64,000 nt of DNA from assembly GCF_000972785.3 (NCBI RefSeq), contig NZ_CP011253.3, positions 4,774,001 through 4,838,000 of the forward strand. The letters are read 5' to 3'. Made by a program: the position numbers and the translations under genes. Below are positions 26,963-36,110 of the stretch, in pieces (position 1 is the stretch's first letter; each line of letters opens with the position of its first letter). A model generated the notes under the pieces. The model worked only from the letters and a program-made list of their open reading frames with translations, was not told the DNA's origin and made no database searches. The DNA comes from Pandoraea oxalativorans (lineage in GTDB: Bacteria > Pseudomonadota > Gammaproteobacteria > Burkholderiales > Burkholderiaceae).

Positions 26963-27003
26963 AACGCCGCGCGAGTCCCACTGACTGCGCGGCGTTGCTG
27001 TTT
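26963..27003 (+). terminator. Rho-independent terminator of the ABC operon
   Basis: AACGCCGCGC (26963-26972) pairs perfectly with GCGCGGCGTT (26987-26996); tgctgttt follows. Confidence 0.82.
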
Positions 27004-27034
27004 CCACGGTCGCTGTCGTGAGCGCTAGTTCGCC

Positions 27035-27928
27035 TCAGAATGCGTAGCCTGCGCCGATCATCCACGTCTGGTTGATCGTCTTCGAATCGGGCTCATAGGC
27101 ATTCACGCCGGGGCTGACTTGCGTGACGCTGGAACGTCCGTACTGGAAGCGCGACCACTCGTAGCTCGCATTCACGTGGAAGTTGCGCGCCACCGCGTAA
27201 TCCAGTCCGAAGCCCGCTACCACGACCGGCTTGTTGCCGAGATTGAAGGTGTTCTGCGAGCCAGCGAGTGTCATCGACGAGCCGACCATCGCACCGGCGC
27301 GAATATCTGCCGTCGCCACGAGCTTCGGCGTCAGTTCGAGTTGCCCCATGATGCCGCCCCCGACCACGTGATGACGATAGCGCTCGTAGAACCCGTAAGG
27401 ATCGCGGCTACTGTCGCGAATCCAGTCTCGATAGCTGTAGCCGACGTACGGAATCACCTGCGCATTCCACGTCCCGAGATGGAACGGGACGGCCTTACCG
27501 GCTTTGAGCGTGACGTCCGTTGCCGTCGAGCGCGTGGTCATTCCGTAATTCGGCTGGATCACGCGACCGGCGACGTCCTGTAAGTAACCGCCATAGTTCA
27601 CGTTGCCGTGCGCCACCCGCACCTGAGCGCCGAAGTACAGATTGGAGATGCCGAACAACTGCCGCTGGGTAGACGCCGTCAACGCAAAGGCTGCGGTCGT
27701 GCCGCTCTCGGAGTCGCTCTTGCCGGGGGCGATCGTTTCCCAGTAGTTCAGGCGCTGGGCACCGACACCGACCCAGACCTGATTGTTGGCGCGCAGCATG
27801 GCTTCCTGCGCATGGACGCTCACCGCGAAAAGACTGGCGAGGCCAGCAGCGGTAACGACGAATGCAGTGCGTCCGAAGACGCGACCGCCAAGGCCGCAAA
27901 CGATGGTGCGGCGCGTGTTCGACGTCAT
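27035..27928 (-). CDS. Outer-membrane beta-barrel protein
   Basis: A 297-residue exported protein. Residues 1-43 form a signal peptide with an arginine-rich start, a hydrophobic core (AFVVTAAGLASLFAVSV) and a likely cut after A-H-A. The mature part alternates polar and hydrophobic residues with many aromatics and ends G-A-G-Y-A-F, the C-terminal phenylalanine of outer-membrane barrels. It resembles an eight- to ten-strand barrel such as the OmpW/Omp25 type. GGGGAGGG precedes the chosen ATG. An open frame continues upstream for 104 codons without protein-like features. Confidence 0.82.
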   Translation of the reverse strand: MTSNTRRTIVCGLGGRVFGRTAFVVTAAGLASLFAVSVHAQEAMLRANNQVWVGVGAQRLNYWETIAPGKSDSESGTTAAFALTASTQRQLFGISNLYFGAQVRVAHGNVNYGGYLQDVAGRVIQPNYGMTTRSTATDVTLKAGKAVPFHLGTWNAQVIPYVGYSYRDWIRDSSRDPYGFYERYRHHVVGGGIMGQLELTPKLVATADIRAGAMVGSSMTLAGSQNTFNLGNKPVVVAGFGLDYAVARNFHVNASYEWSRFQYGRSSVTQVSPGVNAYEPDSKTINQTWMIGAGYAF

Positions 27929-28394
27929 GGCACGACCCTCCCCAGGCGTGATCGCAACGACGATTTGGAAGCGGCCATCGGCGTGGCCACCGTTTTCAGG
28001 CATTGTTTCAGCGCACCTCGTGGGGCGCAAGCGGGGAAATGTGGATTCTTTGCGTACCTCGATTTTCGAGAGATACGTTCGTCGAGCCAATGCCTCGGCA
28101 CTGGCAGGCGGGACCCCGGCCAGCAGGCCGTGGCGATTGACGATCAAGGCGGGGAAAGGCACGAAACCGACGCGGGCGTCCGCTTTCGAGGTCTTCGTCG
28201 AAACGAATCGTCCGATGGGAGACCGTGTCAAAAAGGCCACACCTATCGGTATAGATACTGATTAGCGGTCGTTTTTGTGCGGTCGCATAATCGACTCAGA
28301 ACCTGCGTGTCGTGTGCCGGGGGGCGCATGGACAAGGGCTGGAGCAGGTTCTCTTTGCGGCGAAGACCGTGTACCAGATACGAGAAGGTGCAAT
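27929..28394. other. 466-bp intergenic region between the barrel gene and a small membrane-protein gene
   Basis: No gene is recognised. It contains an 18-bp near-palindrome, ATCGGTAT-AG-ATACTGAT (28245-28262), with one mismatch, which could be an operator for either divergent gene. The left 300 bp are an upstream continuation of the barrel frame and look non-coding. Confidence 0.4.
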
Positions 28395-28538
28395 ATGAGC
28401 TACTACCACTCCAAAGAAGAAGGCCGCGCACGCGCTATCAGCTTCACCCCCGCCTACCGCTGGCGCCGTCGCATGTTCGCCGTGACCTGTGCGGTGCTTG
28501 CCGCGCTCGCTTACTACGCGGTGCATCACCCGAAGTAA
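28395..28538 (+). CDS. Small membrane protein, 47 residues
   Basis: The frame opens with ATG behind AGAAGG and reads MSYYHSKEEGRARAISF, then Y-R-W-R-R-R and one hydrophobic helix (MFAVTCAVLAALAYYAV), ending H-H-P-K. The basic residues before the helix predict an N-in single-pass inner-membrane protein. No family is recognised. Well-placed ribosome site, positive-inside pattern and isolated position support a real gene. Function unknown. Confidence 0.6.
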   Translation: MSYYHSKEEGRARAISFTPAYRWRRRMFAVTCAVLAALAYYAVHHPK

Positions 28539-28635
28539 GCCGAAGTCAGTCGAAGTAAGCGTCACGGCATCGCAACGTCACGGCAGGGCGTAGCGCCGTT
28601 TCTCGCACGCCCCGTCCCGTCGGCTCCTCACTCGC

Positions 28636-29613
28636 TCAGGCCGCGTTTCCCAACGCGGGCGCGTGCCAGTCGAGCGGCACGTTGGCGAGCATGTCGTCCA
28701 CCATGGCGTCCAGATCGAAGGCAGGCTTCCAGCCCCAGTCGTAGCGGGCATGCGTGTCGTCGAGCGTGTGCGGCCACGTCTCGGCGATCGCCTGACGGAA
28801 GTCCGGCGCGTACTTCACCGTGAACCCCGGCACGCGGCGCGCAATCGCAGCCGCAAGCGTCTTCGGGTCGAAACTCACCCCGGCCACGTTGTACGACGAA
28901 CGCACGCGCAGGCGCGAGGCGTCGGCGTTCATCAACTCCAGTGTGGCGCGCACGGCATCCGGCATATGGATCATCGGCAGCGTAGCGTCTTCCTTCAGGA
29001 AGCACGTGTAGGCCTCGCCACGGCGGGCCGCCTGGAAAATGTCGATGGCGTAATCGGTCGTGCCGCCGCCGGGCGGCGTCTTGAAGCTGATCACGCCCGG
29101 ATAGCGCAGACTGCGTACGTCCACCCCGAACTTCGTGAAGTAGTACTCGCACAGCCGCTCGCCCGCCTGCTTGCTGATGCCGTACATCGTGGTCGGGTCC
29201 ATGATGGCGAGCTGCGGGGTTTCCACAGCCGGTGTGTGCGGCCCGAACGCCGCAATCGACGACGGCCAGAACACGCGCAGGCTCCTCCCGTTGCTCTGAT
29301 GCTCACGTGCGAGTTCGAGCACGTTGAGCAGGCCGTTCATGTTGAGCGTCCAGGCTTGCAGCGGACGGGTTTCGCCCGTGGCCGAGAGCAGCGCCGCCAG
29401 ATGGAAGATCTGAGTGATGCCGAAGCGCTCGACCAGCGCGGCCAGACGCGCCGCGTCGAGTACGTCGAGCGTTTCGTAATGCACCGGATGACGCGACGGC
29501 CCCGGGGCGATGTCGGTGGCAACGACATTCTCGTTGCCATACTGCGCGGCCAGCGCTTCGACGAGTTCGCTGCCGATCTGCCCGTTGGCGCCGATGATGA
29601 GAATTCGTTCCAT
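28636..29613 (-). CDS. tdh: L-threonine 3-dehydrogenase, SDR (NAD-epimerase) type
   Basis: A 325-residue short-chain dehydrogenase. The Rossmann motif is G-A-N-G-Q-I-G (8-14) and the catalytic pair is Y144-x3-K148 in T-M-Y-G-I-S-K. Segments such as WPSSIAAFG, SLRYPGVIS and PPGGGTTDYAIDIF are typical of the SDR-type threonine dehydrogenases. It oxidises threonine to 2-amino-3-ketobutyrate, the substrate of Kbl. Its ATG lies two bases behind the kbl stop, so both genes form one operon. ATG at 29613 is preferred over an upstream TTG. Confidence 0.93.
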   Translation of the reverse strand: MERILIIGANGQIGSELVEALAAQYGNENVVATDIAPGPSRHPVHYETLDVLDAARLAALVERFGITQIFHLAALLSATGETRPLQAWTLNMNGLLNVLELAREHQSNGRSLRVFWPSSIAAFGPHTPAVETPQLAIMDPTTMYGISKQAGERLCEYYFTKFGVDVRSLRYPGVISFKTPPGGGTTDYAIDIFQAARRGEAYTCFLKEDATLPMIHMPDAVRATLELMNADASRLRVRSSYNVAGVSFDPKTLAAAIARRVPGFTVKYAPDFRQAIAETWPHTLDDTHARYDWGWKPAFDLDAMVDDMLANVPLDWHAPALGNAA

Positions 29614-29615
29614 GA

Positions 29616-30833
29616 TCAACCTTGCTTGAGAATGCCGAGTTCGTTACCGGCCTGAGCGAACGCCGCCAGCGCACGGGTGAGGTGTTCGCGGGTATGCGCC
29701 GCCGAAAGCTGCACGCGCACACGCGCCTGACCTTGCGGCACCACCGGGTAGAAGAAGCCCGTGGCGATCACGCCCAGTTCGTACAGCCGCTGCGCGAAAT
29801 GCTGGGCGAGCGTGGCGTCGAACAGCATCACGGGGACGATCGGATGCGTGCCCGGCTTGATCGTGAAGCCCAGCGCAGCGACTTCCTGACGGAAAAAGGC
29901 CGTGTTCGCATGGAGTTGTTCGCGGCGCGACGACGAGTGTTCGAGTTCGTCGAAGACCGCCAGCGACGTGCCGACGATGGCCGGTGCGAGGCTATTGGAA
30001 AACAGATACGGGCGCGAGCGCTGACGCAGCGTCTCGATCACTTCGCGACGCCCCGCCGTGAAGCCCCCCATCGCCCCACCGAGCGCCTTGCCCAGCGTGC
30101 CGGTGATGATGTCGATCTTGCCCAGCACGCCATGATGCTCGTGCGTGCCGCGTCCCGTCGGCCCCATGAAGCCGGACGCGTGACACTCGTCGATCATGAT
30201 GAGCGCGCCGTACTGCTCGGCCAGCGCCACGATGCGGTCGAGTTGCGCAATCGTGCCGTCCATCGAAAACACACCGTCCGTGACGATGATGCGGTGACGC
30301 GCCCCGGCAGCCGCCTGCAACTGGCGCTCCAGGTCGTCCATGTCGTTGTGCGCGTAGCGCAGACGCTGCGCCTTGCAAAGCCGCACGCCGTCGATGATAG
30401 AGGCGTGGTTCAGGGCATCGGAGATGATGGCGTCCTGCTCGTCGAAGAGCGGCTCGAACACGCCGCCGTTGGCGTCGAACGCCGCAGCGTAGAGGATCGC
30501 GTCTTCCGTGCCGAGGAACGCGGCGATGCGGGCTTCGAGTTCCTTATGCGGGCCTTGCGTGCCGCAAATGAAGCGCACCGACGACAGTCCGAAGCCGAAG
30601 TCTTCCAGCGCTTTTTGCCCCGCCTTGACCAGCGATTCGCTGCCCGAGAGTCCCAGATAGTTGTTGGCGCACAGGTTGATGCGCGTCTGACCGTCGTCGC
30701 ACATGACCTCCGGCCCCTGCCGCGACATGAGCACGCGTTCCTGCTTGAAAAGCCCCTGACGGCGCGTGTCTTCGAGTCGTTCGGTCAGTTGACGGTAGAA
30801 GCCCTCGCGGGCTTCCGGGGTTTGTGCGGTCAT
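29616..30833 (-). CDS. kbl: 2-amino-3-ketobutyrate CoA ligase (glycine C-acetyltransferase)
   Basis: A 405-residue PLP enzyme of the alpha-oxoamine synthase family that splits 2-amino-3-ketobutyrate with CoA to glycine and acetyl-CoA. The PLP lysine is in G-T-L-G-K-A-L-G-G, and LCANNYLGLSG (50-60), TDGVFSMDGTIAQLD and DECHASGFMGPTGRGTHEH are diagnostic. The ATG at 30833 lies nine bases behind AGGAG; the ATG at 30842 would abut that site and is less likely. First gene of the kbl-tdh operon, divergent from an XRE-cupin regulator. Confidence 0.96.
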   Translation of the reverse strand: MTAQTPEAREGFYRQLTERLEDTRRQGLFKQERVLMSRQGPEVMCDDGQTRINLCANNYLGLSGSESLVKAGQKALEDFGFGLSSVRFICGTQGPHKELEARIAAFLGTEDAILYAAAFDANGGVFEPLFDEQDAIISDALNHASIIDGVRLCKAQRLRYAHNDMDDLERQLQAAAGARHRIIVTDGVFSMDGTIAQLDRIVALAEQYGALIMIDECHASGFMGPTGRGTHEHHGVLGKIDIITGTLGKALGGAMGGFTAGRREVIETLRQRSRPYLFSNSLAPAIVGTSLAVFDELEHSSSRREQLHANTAFFRQEVAALGFTIKPGTHPIVPVMLFDATLAQHFAQRLYELGVIATGFFYPVVPQGQARVRVQLSAAHTREHLTRALAAFAQAGNELGILKQG

Positions 30834-30936
30834 CGTGCGCATCTCCTATGCGTTCAGCGGTTTCAGCGGTGCAGGGCGAACGCGCTCTGCTACCATGCAG
30901 CCATCACGGCATCCAACTTATCGGAAACTATACTTT

Positions 30937-30965
30937 ATATTGAACTAGTTTCAATATATTGAAAC
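30937..30965. promoter_or_regulatory. Overlapping palindromic operators between kbl and the XRE-cupin gene
   Basis: GTTTCAATATATTGAAAC (30948-30965) is a perfect 18-bp palindrome. It overlaps a second dyad with perfect 8-bp arms, ATATTGAA (30937-30944) and TTCAATAT (30950-30957). The AT-rich block contrasts with its GC-rich surroundings and probably covers the promoters of both divergent genes, as expected for a local autoregulated repressor. Confidence 0.8.
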
Positions 30966-30987
30966 ATTCTAATATCCCGGAATTCAT

Positions 30988-31578
30988 ATGGCAAGTACTC
31001 CCGCAGCCTCTGCGGCGCCTCCGATCGCCCCGCCGCCCGTGGGCGACATGATTCAGCAGTTGCGCAAGGAACGTGGCATGACGCTGGAGACGCTCTCGCG
31101 CGCGTCCGGCGTCTCCAAGTCGATGCTCTCCCAGATCGAGCGCGACAAGGCCAATCCGACCATCGCCGTGGCCTGGCGGCTCGCCAACGCGCTGGGTGTG
31201 CGTCTCGACCAGTTGCTGGGTGCGCCGTCCGGCGACCCGGAGCCGGTGCGCATCTTCGGCAAGCATGAGACGCCGACGCTCGCGGGCGCAGAGCAGGCCT
31301 ATCAGCTGAAGATCCTCGGGCCGATGGAACTGGCGGGCAAATTCGAGTGGTACGAACTGACGCTGCAACCCGGCGCGGCGCTCGTCTCCGAGCCGCACGA
31401 TCCGGGCACGCGCGAGCACTTCACCGTGTTCGACGGGCAGGTCGACATCGAGGTCGAACACGTCGCGCGCCGCGCCAAACCGGGCGAGACGGCCCGTTAC
31501 CCCGCCGACCGCGCCCACGCGATTCGCAACGTCGGCAAATCGGTCGCGCGTGGCCTGATGGTCGTCATCCACGGCTGA
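30988..31578 (+). CDS. XRE-family regulator with C-terminal cupin domain
   Basis: A 196-residue protein. The HTH_3 domain is at about residues 18-72 (IQQLRKERGMTLETLSRASGVSKSMLSQIERDKANPTIAVAWRLANALGV), followed by a linker and a cupin barrel at about 110-190 with SEPHDPGTREHFTVFDGQVDIEVEH. Such regulators control amino-acid or amine catabolism and sense the metabolite through the cupin. It is divergent from kbl-tdh, so threonine breakdown is the likely target. The leader is alanine/proline-rich. The ribosome site is weak. Confidence 0.93.
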   Translation: MASTPAASAAPPIAPPPVGDMIQQLRKERGMTLETLSRASGVSKSMLSQIERDKANPTIAVAWRLANALGVRLDQLLGAPSGDPEPVRIFGKHETPTLAGAEQAYQLKILGPMELAGKFEWYELTLQPGAALVSEPHDPGTREHFTVFDGQVDIEVEHVARRAKPGETARYPADRAHAIRNVGKSVARGLMVVIHG

Positions 31579-31655
31579 CACGGCTGACACCGCTCATCTC
31601 CGCTCTTCGCCGTTCGCTGCAAGGGTTGGCAAGCGTTCGCGTGCCCCCGCAAAGC

Positions 31656-31682
31656 TCAAGTCCTTCCCGGGACTGCCGTTAG
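31656..31682 (+). promoter_or_regulatory. Candidate sigma-28 (FliA) promoter of the chemoreceptor gene
   Basis: TCAAGTCC, 11 bp, GCCGTTAG compares with the FliA consensus TAAAGTTT-N11-GCCGATAA (six of eight and six of eight positions), with exact spacing. It lies 137 bp before the start codon. Chemoreceptor genes are common FliA targets. Confidence 0.55.
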
Positions 31683-31818
31683 CACACGTTCGGTCCGCAC
31701 CTTCTTGCGAGGGTGCCGACAACCGGTCGACAATCGGACTGCACGGACGGGAAACCCCCGACACGTACAGCCACCGCATGTGCAACACCAAAGCGGAATC
31801 AGTGGGGATGACGAAGTA

Positions 31819-33453
31819 ATGCAGCGATTAAGTCTGAAAGCGAAGTTGTGGTCTGCCGTCGCGTTGATGTGGGTCAGCTTGCTGGCGATGGCGATCTGGG
31901 GCGCATGGGCGCAGCGCGACACCATGCTGGCCGAGCGCCGGGCGGGACTGACCCACGTGGTCGATGCCGGGCTGAGTCTGGCCAAGCACTACGCCGCGCG
32001 CGCCGAGCGCGGCGAAATGAGCGTCGCGGACGCGCAAAAGGCCGCCCGCGAGCAAATCGGCGCGATCCGCTACGACGGCGAAAACTATTTCGGTATCTTG
32101 AACTCGCAGCGCGTGATCGTGCTGAACGCGGTCAATCCGAAGCTCGAAGGCAAAGATATGAGCCAGTTCCGAGATCCTTCGGGCAAGCTCATGTTTTCGG
32201 ACATCGTCGCTGCCGCACGCACTAACGACCCGTTCGTCTCCTATCTCTGGCCCAAGCCCGGCTCGGACAAGCCCGTCGAAAAGATCAGCCGCGTGGGCGT
32301 GTACCAGCCCTGGGACTGGTATCTGACGACCGGCGTCTACGTCGACGACATCAATGCCGCCTTCGTCGGCGCGCTGCTGCGCTGGGGGGCTATGCTCGCC
32401 GTCATCGGTCTTGCGGTGTCGGGCGTCATGCTGCTCATCATCCGTAACGTTCAGCAAAGTCTTGGCGGCGAACCGGAGTACGCGGCCGATATCGCCACGC
32501 GCATTGCCGACGGCGATCTGCTCACGCAAGTCCGCCTGCGTCAGGGCGACAGTGCCAGCCTGCTCCATGCGATGCAGCGCATGCAGGGCAATCTTCAGCA
32601 GATGATCGGACGCATTCGCGGCGGCACCAGCGCCATCACGCTTGCCGCGCGCGAGATCGCCGAAGGCAACACGGACCTGTCGGCGCGTACGGAGCAGCAG
32701 GCGGCCGCGCTGGAGGAGACGGCGTCGTCGATGGAGCAACTGACGTCGACCGTGCGTCAGAACGCCGACAATGCGCGTCAGGCGAGTCAGCTTGCGGAGA
32801 ACGCGTCCGCCATCGCGGTGCGCGGCGGACAGGTCGTGGATCGCGTGGTGGCTACGATGGAAGGCATCTCGCAAAGCTCGGGCAAGGTGGTCGACATCAT
32901 CGGTGTGATCGACGGCATCGCCTTCCAGACGAACATTCTTGCGCTGAACGCAGCGGTGGAAGCCGCACGAGCTGGCGAGCAAGGACGTGGCTTCGCCGTC
33001 GTCGCTGGCGAGGTGCGCACGCTGGCCCAGCGCAGCGCCGCCGCCGCGAAGGAAATCAAGGAACTGATCGAGTCCTCGAATGGCCGCGTGCAGGACGGCT
33101 CGGTGCTCGTGGCGCAGGCAGGCCAGACGATGCACGACGTCGTGCAGGCGGTGCGACGCGTCACCGACATCATGGGCGAGATCTCGGCGGCGTCGGAAGA
33201 ACAGAGTCACGGCATCGAGCAAGTCGGCCGTGCCGTGACGCAGATGGATGAAGTCACACAGCAGAACGCCGCACTCGTGGAACAGGCGGCCGCAGCGGCG
33301 GCGTCCATGGAAGATCAGGCGCGTGCGCTCGATCAGGCGGTTGCCGCTTTCCGCATGAGTGGGAGCACGAACGGTGCAGCGACGTCGGAAGGGATGAATG
33401 CGCCGATGACACGCGGCACCGCTGCAGTGGCGATGCAGCGCCTGGCGGCCTGA
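31819..33453 (+). CDS. Methyl-accepting chemotaxis protein with single Cache (sCache_2) sensor
   Basis: A 544-residue chemoreceptor. TM1 is at residues 8-30, the periplasmic sensor at about 35-188 contains [34 protein letters not shown] and [35 protein letters not shown], typical of sCache_2. TM2 is around 190-210, followed by HAMP and the signalling domain with the conserved tip [39 protein letters not shown]. No C-terminal NWETF-like pentapeptide is present, so it relies on other receptors for CheR/CheB docking. The ligand, perhaps a small carboxylate by family, is unknown. Confidence 0.93.
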   Translation: MQRLSLKAKLWSAVALMWVSLLAMAIWGAWAQRDTMLAERRAGLTHVVDAGLSLAKHYAARAERGEMSVADAQKAAREQIGAIRYDGENYFGILNSQRVIVLNAVNPKLEGKDMSQFRDPSGKLMFSDIVAAARTNDPFVSYLWPKPGSDKPVEKISRVGVYQPWDWYLTTGVYVDDINAAFVGALLRWGAMLAVIGLAVSGVMLLIIRNVQQSLGGEPEYAADIATRIADGDLLTQVRLRQGDSASLLHAMQRMQGNLQQMIGRIRGGTSAITLAAREIAEGNTDLSARTEQQAAALEETASSMEQLTSTVRQNADNARQASQLAENASAIAVRGGQVVDRVVATMEGISQSSGKVVDIIGVIDGIAFQTNILALNAAVEAARAGEQGRGFAVVAGEVRTLAQRSAAAAKEIKELIESSNGRVQDGSVLVAQAGQTMHDVVQAVRRVTDIMGEISAASEEQSHGIEQVGRAVTQMDEVTQQNAALVEQAAAAAASMEDQARALDQAVAAFRMSGSTNGAATSEGMNAPMTRGTAAVAMQRLAA

Positions 33454-33541
33454 GGTCGGCGGCATTGTGACGACGGTCGTCGCGTGTCGGCGACCGCCGT
33501 CCGCTGCTCGCCGTCGTTTCCATTGACGTTGGCCACCGTGG

Positions 33542-34312
33542 TCAGGCGGCGCCAAGCGCGCCTGCCATGCCCGCGTCGATGATCTGACGCGCCACCGTCG
33601 GCAAGATACGTAGCGGTGCCGAGCCCGGCCCAAAGGTCTGACTGGCGGCATACGCGCCTTCGAGAATCAGCGACAGCGCATCGACCAGCGGTGCCGGTTC
33701 GGCGAGCCCGGCCGCCGTCACCAGCGCGGTGAAACGCTTCACCACTTCCGCCTTGTAATTCACGACCGAATGACGCGCCGCGTGGTCCGGATCGGGAAAT
33801 TCCGCCGCCACATTGACGAACGGGCACCCGCGATAGCCGGGACGGCTCGCCCGCTGCGCCAGATCCACGAAAATCTGCAAAATCTGCGCACGCGGCTCGC
33901 CCGGGCGCTTCGCGATGCTCTCGTCGATGCGCGCAAGACTCGCCGTCTGCATATGGTCGAGATACGCCAGAATCAGATCGTCCTTCGACGCAAACTGGCG
34001 ATACAGGCTCATCTTGTTGACGCCCGCGCGCTTGACGACGGCGTCAACGCCCACGGCGCGCACCCCCTCCGAATGGAACAACTCGACGGCCGCGTCGAGC
34101 AGATGCTGCTGCGCAATCGGCGCAGGCGTGACGTGCCGCCCCGGCTTGGCCGCACGAGACGCAGCACTGCGGCGGCGGGTCGCCGCCGGGGCCGCATTGG
34201 ACGGCGCGCTTACGCGCTCGCCCGCCGCTTCGGCACCCGCTGTCACCGCGTCTGCCCCACCGGTCGGCGAGACAACGTCGACGGGTACGGAAGATGTTGA
34301 CGATTTGGCCAT
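33542..34312 (-). CDS. TetR/AcrR-family transcriptional regulator
   Basis: A 256-residue TetR protein with an unusually long low-complexity N-terminus of about 62 residues (Ala, Val, Thr, Ser, then Arg-rich). The HTH is at about 67-112: IAQQHLLDAAVELFHSEGVRAVGVDAVVKRAGVNKMSLYRQFASKDDLI. The ligand domain holds the segment P-G-Y-R-G-C-P-F-V-N-V-A-A-E, whose cysteine falls where I recall the redox cysteine of NemR (G-C-L-T-V-K-L-S-A-E). It is divergent from an MFS gene and faces an operator overlapping that promoter. An enoate reductase gene lies 1.8 kb beyond its start. Confidence 0.9.
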   Translation of the reverse strand: MAKSSTSSVPVDVVSPTGGADAVTAGAEAAGERVSAPSNAAPAATRRRSAASRAAKPGRHVTPAPIAQQHLLDAAVELFHSEGVRAVGVDAVVKRAGVNKMSLYRQFASKDDLILAYLDHMQTASLARIDESIAKRPGEPRAQILQIFVDLAQRASRPGYRGCPFVNVAAEFPDPDHAARHSVVNYKAEVVKRFTALVTAAGLAEPAPLVDALSLILEGAYAASQTFGPGSAPLRILPTVARQIIDAGMAGALGAA

Positions 34313-34386
34313 GATCCGGCGCTCCCTGAACTATGGTTTGCCATTGACGCGAGCGTTGCAAAAGCCCTGCCGTCAAAAAGGAATAC

Positions 34387-34433
34387 TTGACATGTTACCG
34401 ATCGGTTCATAACATGGCAACCTCATGTTACCG
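34387..34433 (+). promoter_or_regulatory. MFS-gene promoter with embedded TetR-type operator
   Basis: A -35 TTGACA (34387-34392) and -10 TAACAT (34410-34415) are 17 bp apart. CATGTTA (34391-34397) and TAACATG (34410-34416) form a perfect inverted repeat around ACCGATCGGT, which is itself a palindrome. CATGTTACCG recurs directly at 34424-34433. The dyad would place a TetR dimer over the promoter core. Confidence 0.8.
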
Positions 34434-34558
34434 CTCAGTCACAAGTCTATCGATGAACGTAGACCGTGCGGTTCCCGCAAACGTTCCCGGTTCGGTCTTT
34501 ATAACCGTCTGATCCCCCTTGAAACGGACCAGACCGAATCACAGCAAGGATCTCCGTC

Positions 34559-35845
34559 ATGAAGGCTGCACTTGCAAGGCGCATCGATGGACGCTTCCAC
34601 TACGGGTGGATCGTCGTCGGCGTGATTTTCCTGGTCCTGCTCGCTTCGGCGGGCATTCGCGCGACGCCCAGCGTCATGATGGTGCCGCTCGAACACGACT
34701 TCGGCTGGAGCCGCGCCACGATTTCGCTGGCGATCTCCGTCAACCTGGCCTTGTACGGGCTGACCGGCCCGTTCGCGGCGGCCGCCATGCAACGGTTCGG
34801 CATCCGTCCCACGGTGATGGTCGCGCTACTGCTGCTCGCGTCGGGCACGGCGCTCTCGTCGCTGATGACCGCACCGTGGCAGATGGTGCTGATCTGGGGC
34901 GTGATGGTGGGCGGCGGCACCGGCGTCGCAGCCGTGACGCTCGCCGCCACGGTCTCGAACCGCTGGTTCCACACGCATCGTGGTCTGGCGATGGGCATTC
35001 TCACGGCAAGCTCGGCGACCGGACAGATGGTGTTTCTGCCGATCATGGCCGCGATCACGGAAAACTACGGCTGGCGTCCGGTGGTACTGATCGTGGCAGC
35101 GGTGGCCGCGATCGTTCTGCCGCTGGTCGCGATCCTTGTCCCGGAACGTCCGGGGTCGGTCGGCCTGCGTCCAGTCGGCGCACCGGAAGACGCCCCCGAC
35201 GTGCAACTCGCGCACGGCAATCCGCTCACGGCGGCGCTCTCGGCACTGCGCATGGCCGCCGGCAAGCGCGACTTCTGGCTGCTGTTCTTCAGCTTCTTCA
35301 TCTGCGGCGCGAGCACGAACGGCTACATCGGCACGCACTTCATCGCGATGTGCGGCGACTATGGCATCTCAGAAGTGAAGGGCGCGGGCATTCTGGCGGC
35401 GATGGGCATTCTCGATCTTATCGGCACCACGGCGTCGGGCTGGCTCTCCGACCGCTACAACAGCCGTGTGCTGCTGTTCTGGTACTACGGATTGCGTGGG
35501 CTGTCGCTGATTTATCTGCCTTATGCTTTCGGTTTCGACTTCTTCGGCATTCCGCTCTTCGCGCTGTTCTACGGTCTGGACTGGATCGCGACGGTGCCGC
35601 CTACGGTGCGTCTGACGACCGACGTGTTCGGCAAGACGATGGCCCCGATCGTGTTCGGCTGGATCGTGGCAGGCCATCAGCTTGGCGCTGCGACGGCAGC
35701 CCTGGTCGCCGGTTCGCTGCGTGCAACGCTCGGCAATTACACGATGGCGTCGATGCTCTCGGGCGGCGTGTGCATCATCGGCGCATTCATGGTGTTGCGA
35801 ATCGCCCCGCATGCGCCGAAGCGTCCGGTGGGCGCGAAAGCCTGA
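34559..35845 (+). CDS. MFS transporter (oxalate/monocarboxylate-like)
   Basis: A 428-residue twelve-helix transporter. N-terminal FHYGWIVVGVIFLVLLASAGIRATPSVMMVPLEHDFGWSRATIS is typical of the OxlT/monocarboxylate-type MFS group, the loop motif after TM8 is SGWLSDRYNSRVLLFWYYGLRG, and the C-terminal half keeps IVFGWIVAGHQLGAATAAL. AAGGA precedes the ATG. Probably repressed by the adjacent TetR protein. The substrate is unknown. A terminator separates it from the enoate reductase gene. Confidence 0.9.
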   Translation: MKAALARRIDGRFHYGWIVVGVIFLVLLASAGIRATPSVMMVPLEHDFGWSRATISLAISVNLALYGLTGPFAAAAMQRFGIRPTVMVALLLLASGTALSSLMTAPWQMVLIWGVMVGGGTGVAAVTLAATVSNRWFHTHRGLAMGILTASSATGQMVFLPIMAAITENYGWRPVVLIVAAVAAIVLPLVAILVPERPGSVGLRPVGAPEDAPDVQLAHGNPLTAALSALRMAAGKRDFWLLFFSFFICGASTNGYIGTHFIAMCGDYGISEVKGAGILAAMGILDLIGTTASGWLSDRYNSRVLLFWYYGLRGLSLIYLPYAFGFDFFGIPLFALFYGLDWIATVPPTVRLTTDVFGKTMAPIVFGWIVAGHQLGAATAALVAGSLRATLGNYTMASMLSGGVCIIGAFMVLRIAPHAPKRPVGAKA

Positions 35846-35943
35846 ATCGGTTGATTTCGGCACGTTTCGGTACGTTTAGGCCTGTTAGTCGCGAAATTTA
35901 CGACGAATCGATCAAAAACCCGCCTGCATCGAAACACCACGAC

Positions 35944-35992
35944 AACTCGCCGCGTCTCCCTGTTTTGGTGCAGGCAGACCGGCGAGTTTTTT
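35944..35992 (+). terminator. Rho-independent terminator of the MFS gene
   Basis: AACTCGCCG (35944-35952) pairs perfectly with CGGCGAGTT (35980-35988) across a 27-nt loop and is followed by T residues. Confidence 0.72.
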
Positions 35993-36110
35993 CATGGCGG
36001 CACGTTGGCCGTTGCGACGATTGCGTCCTCAGCAAGGCCAGAAAAATTGACGTAACCTGTACGAGTTTTGTGCAGCACAGCAAACTCCCACTTTCACAGG
36101 ACCTTCAGCA

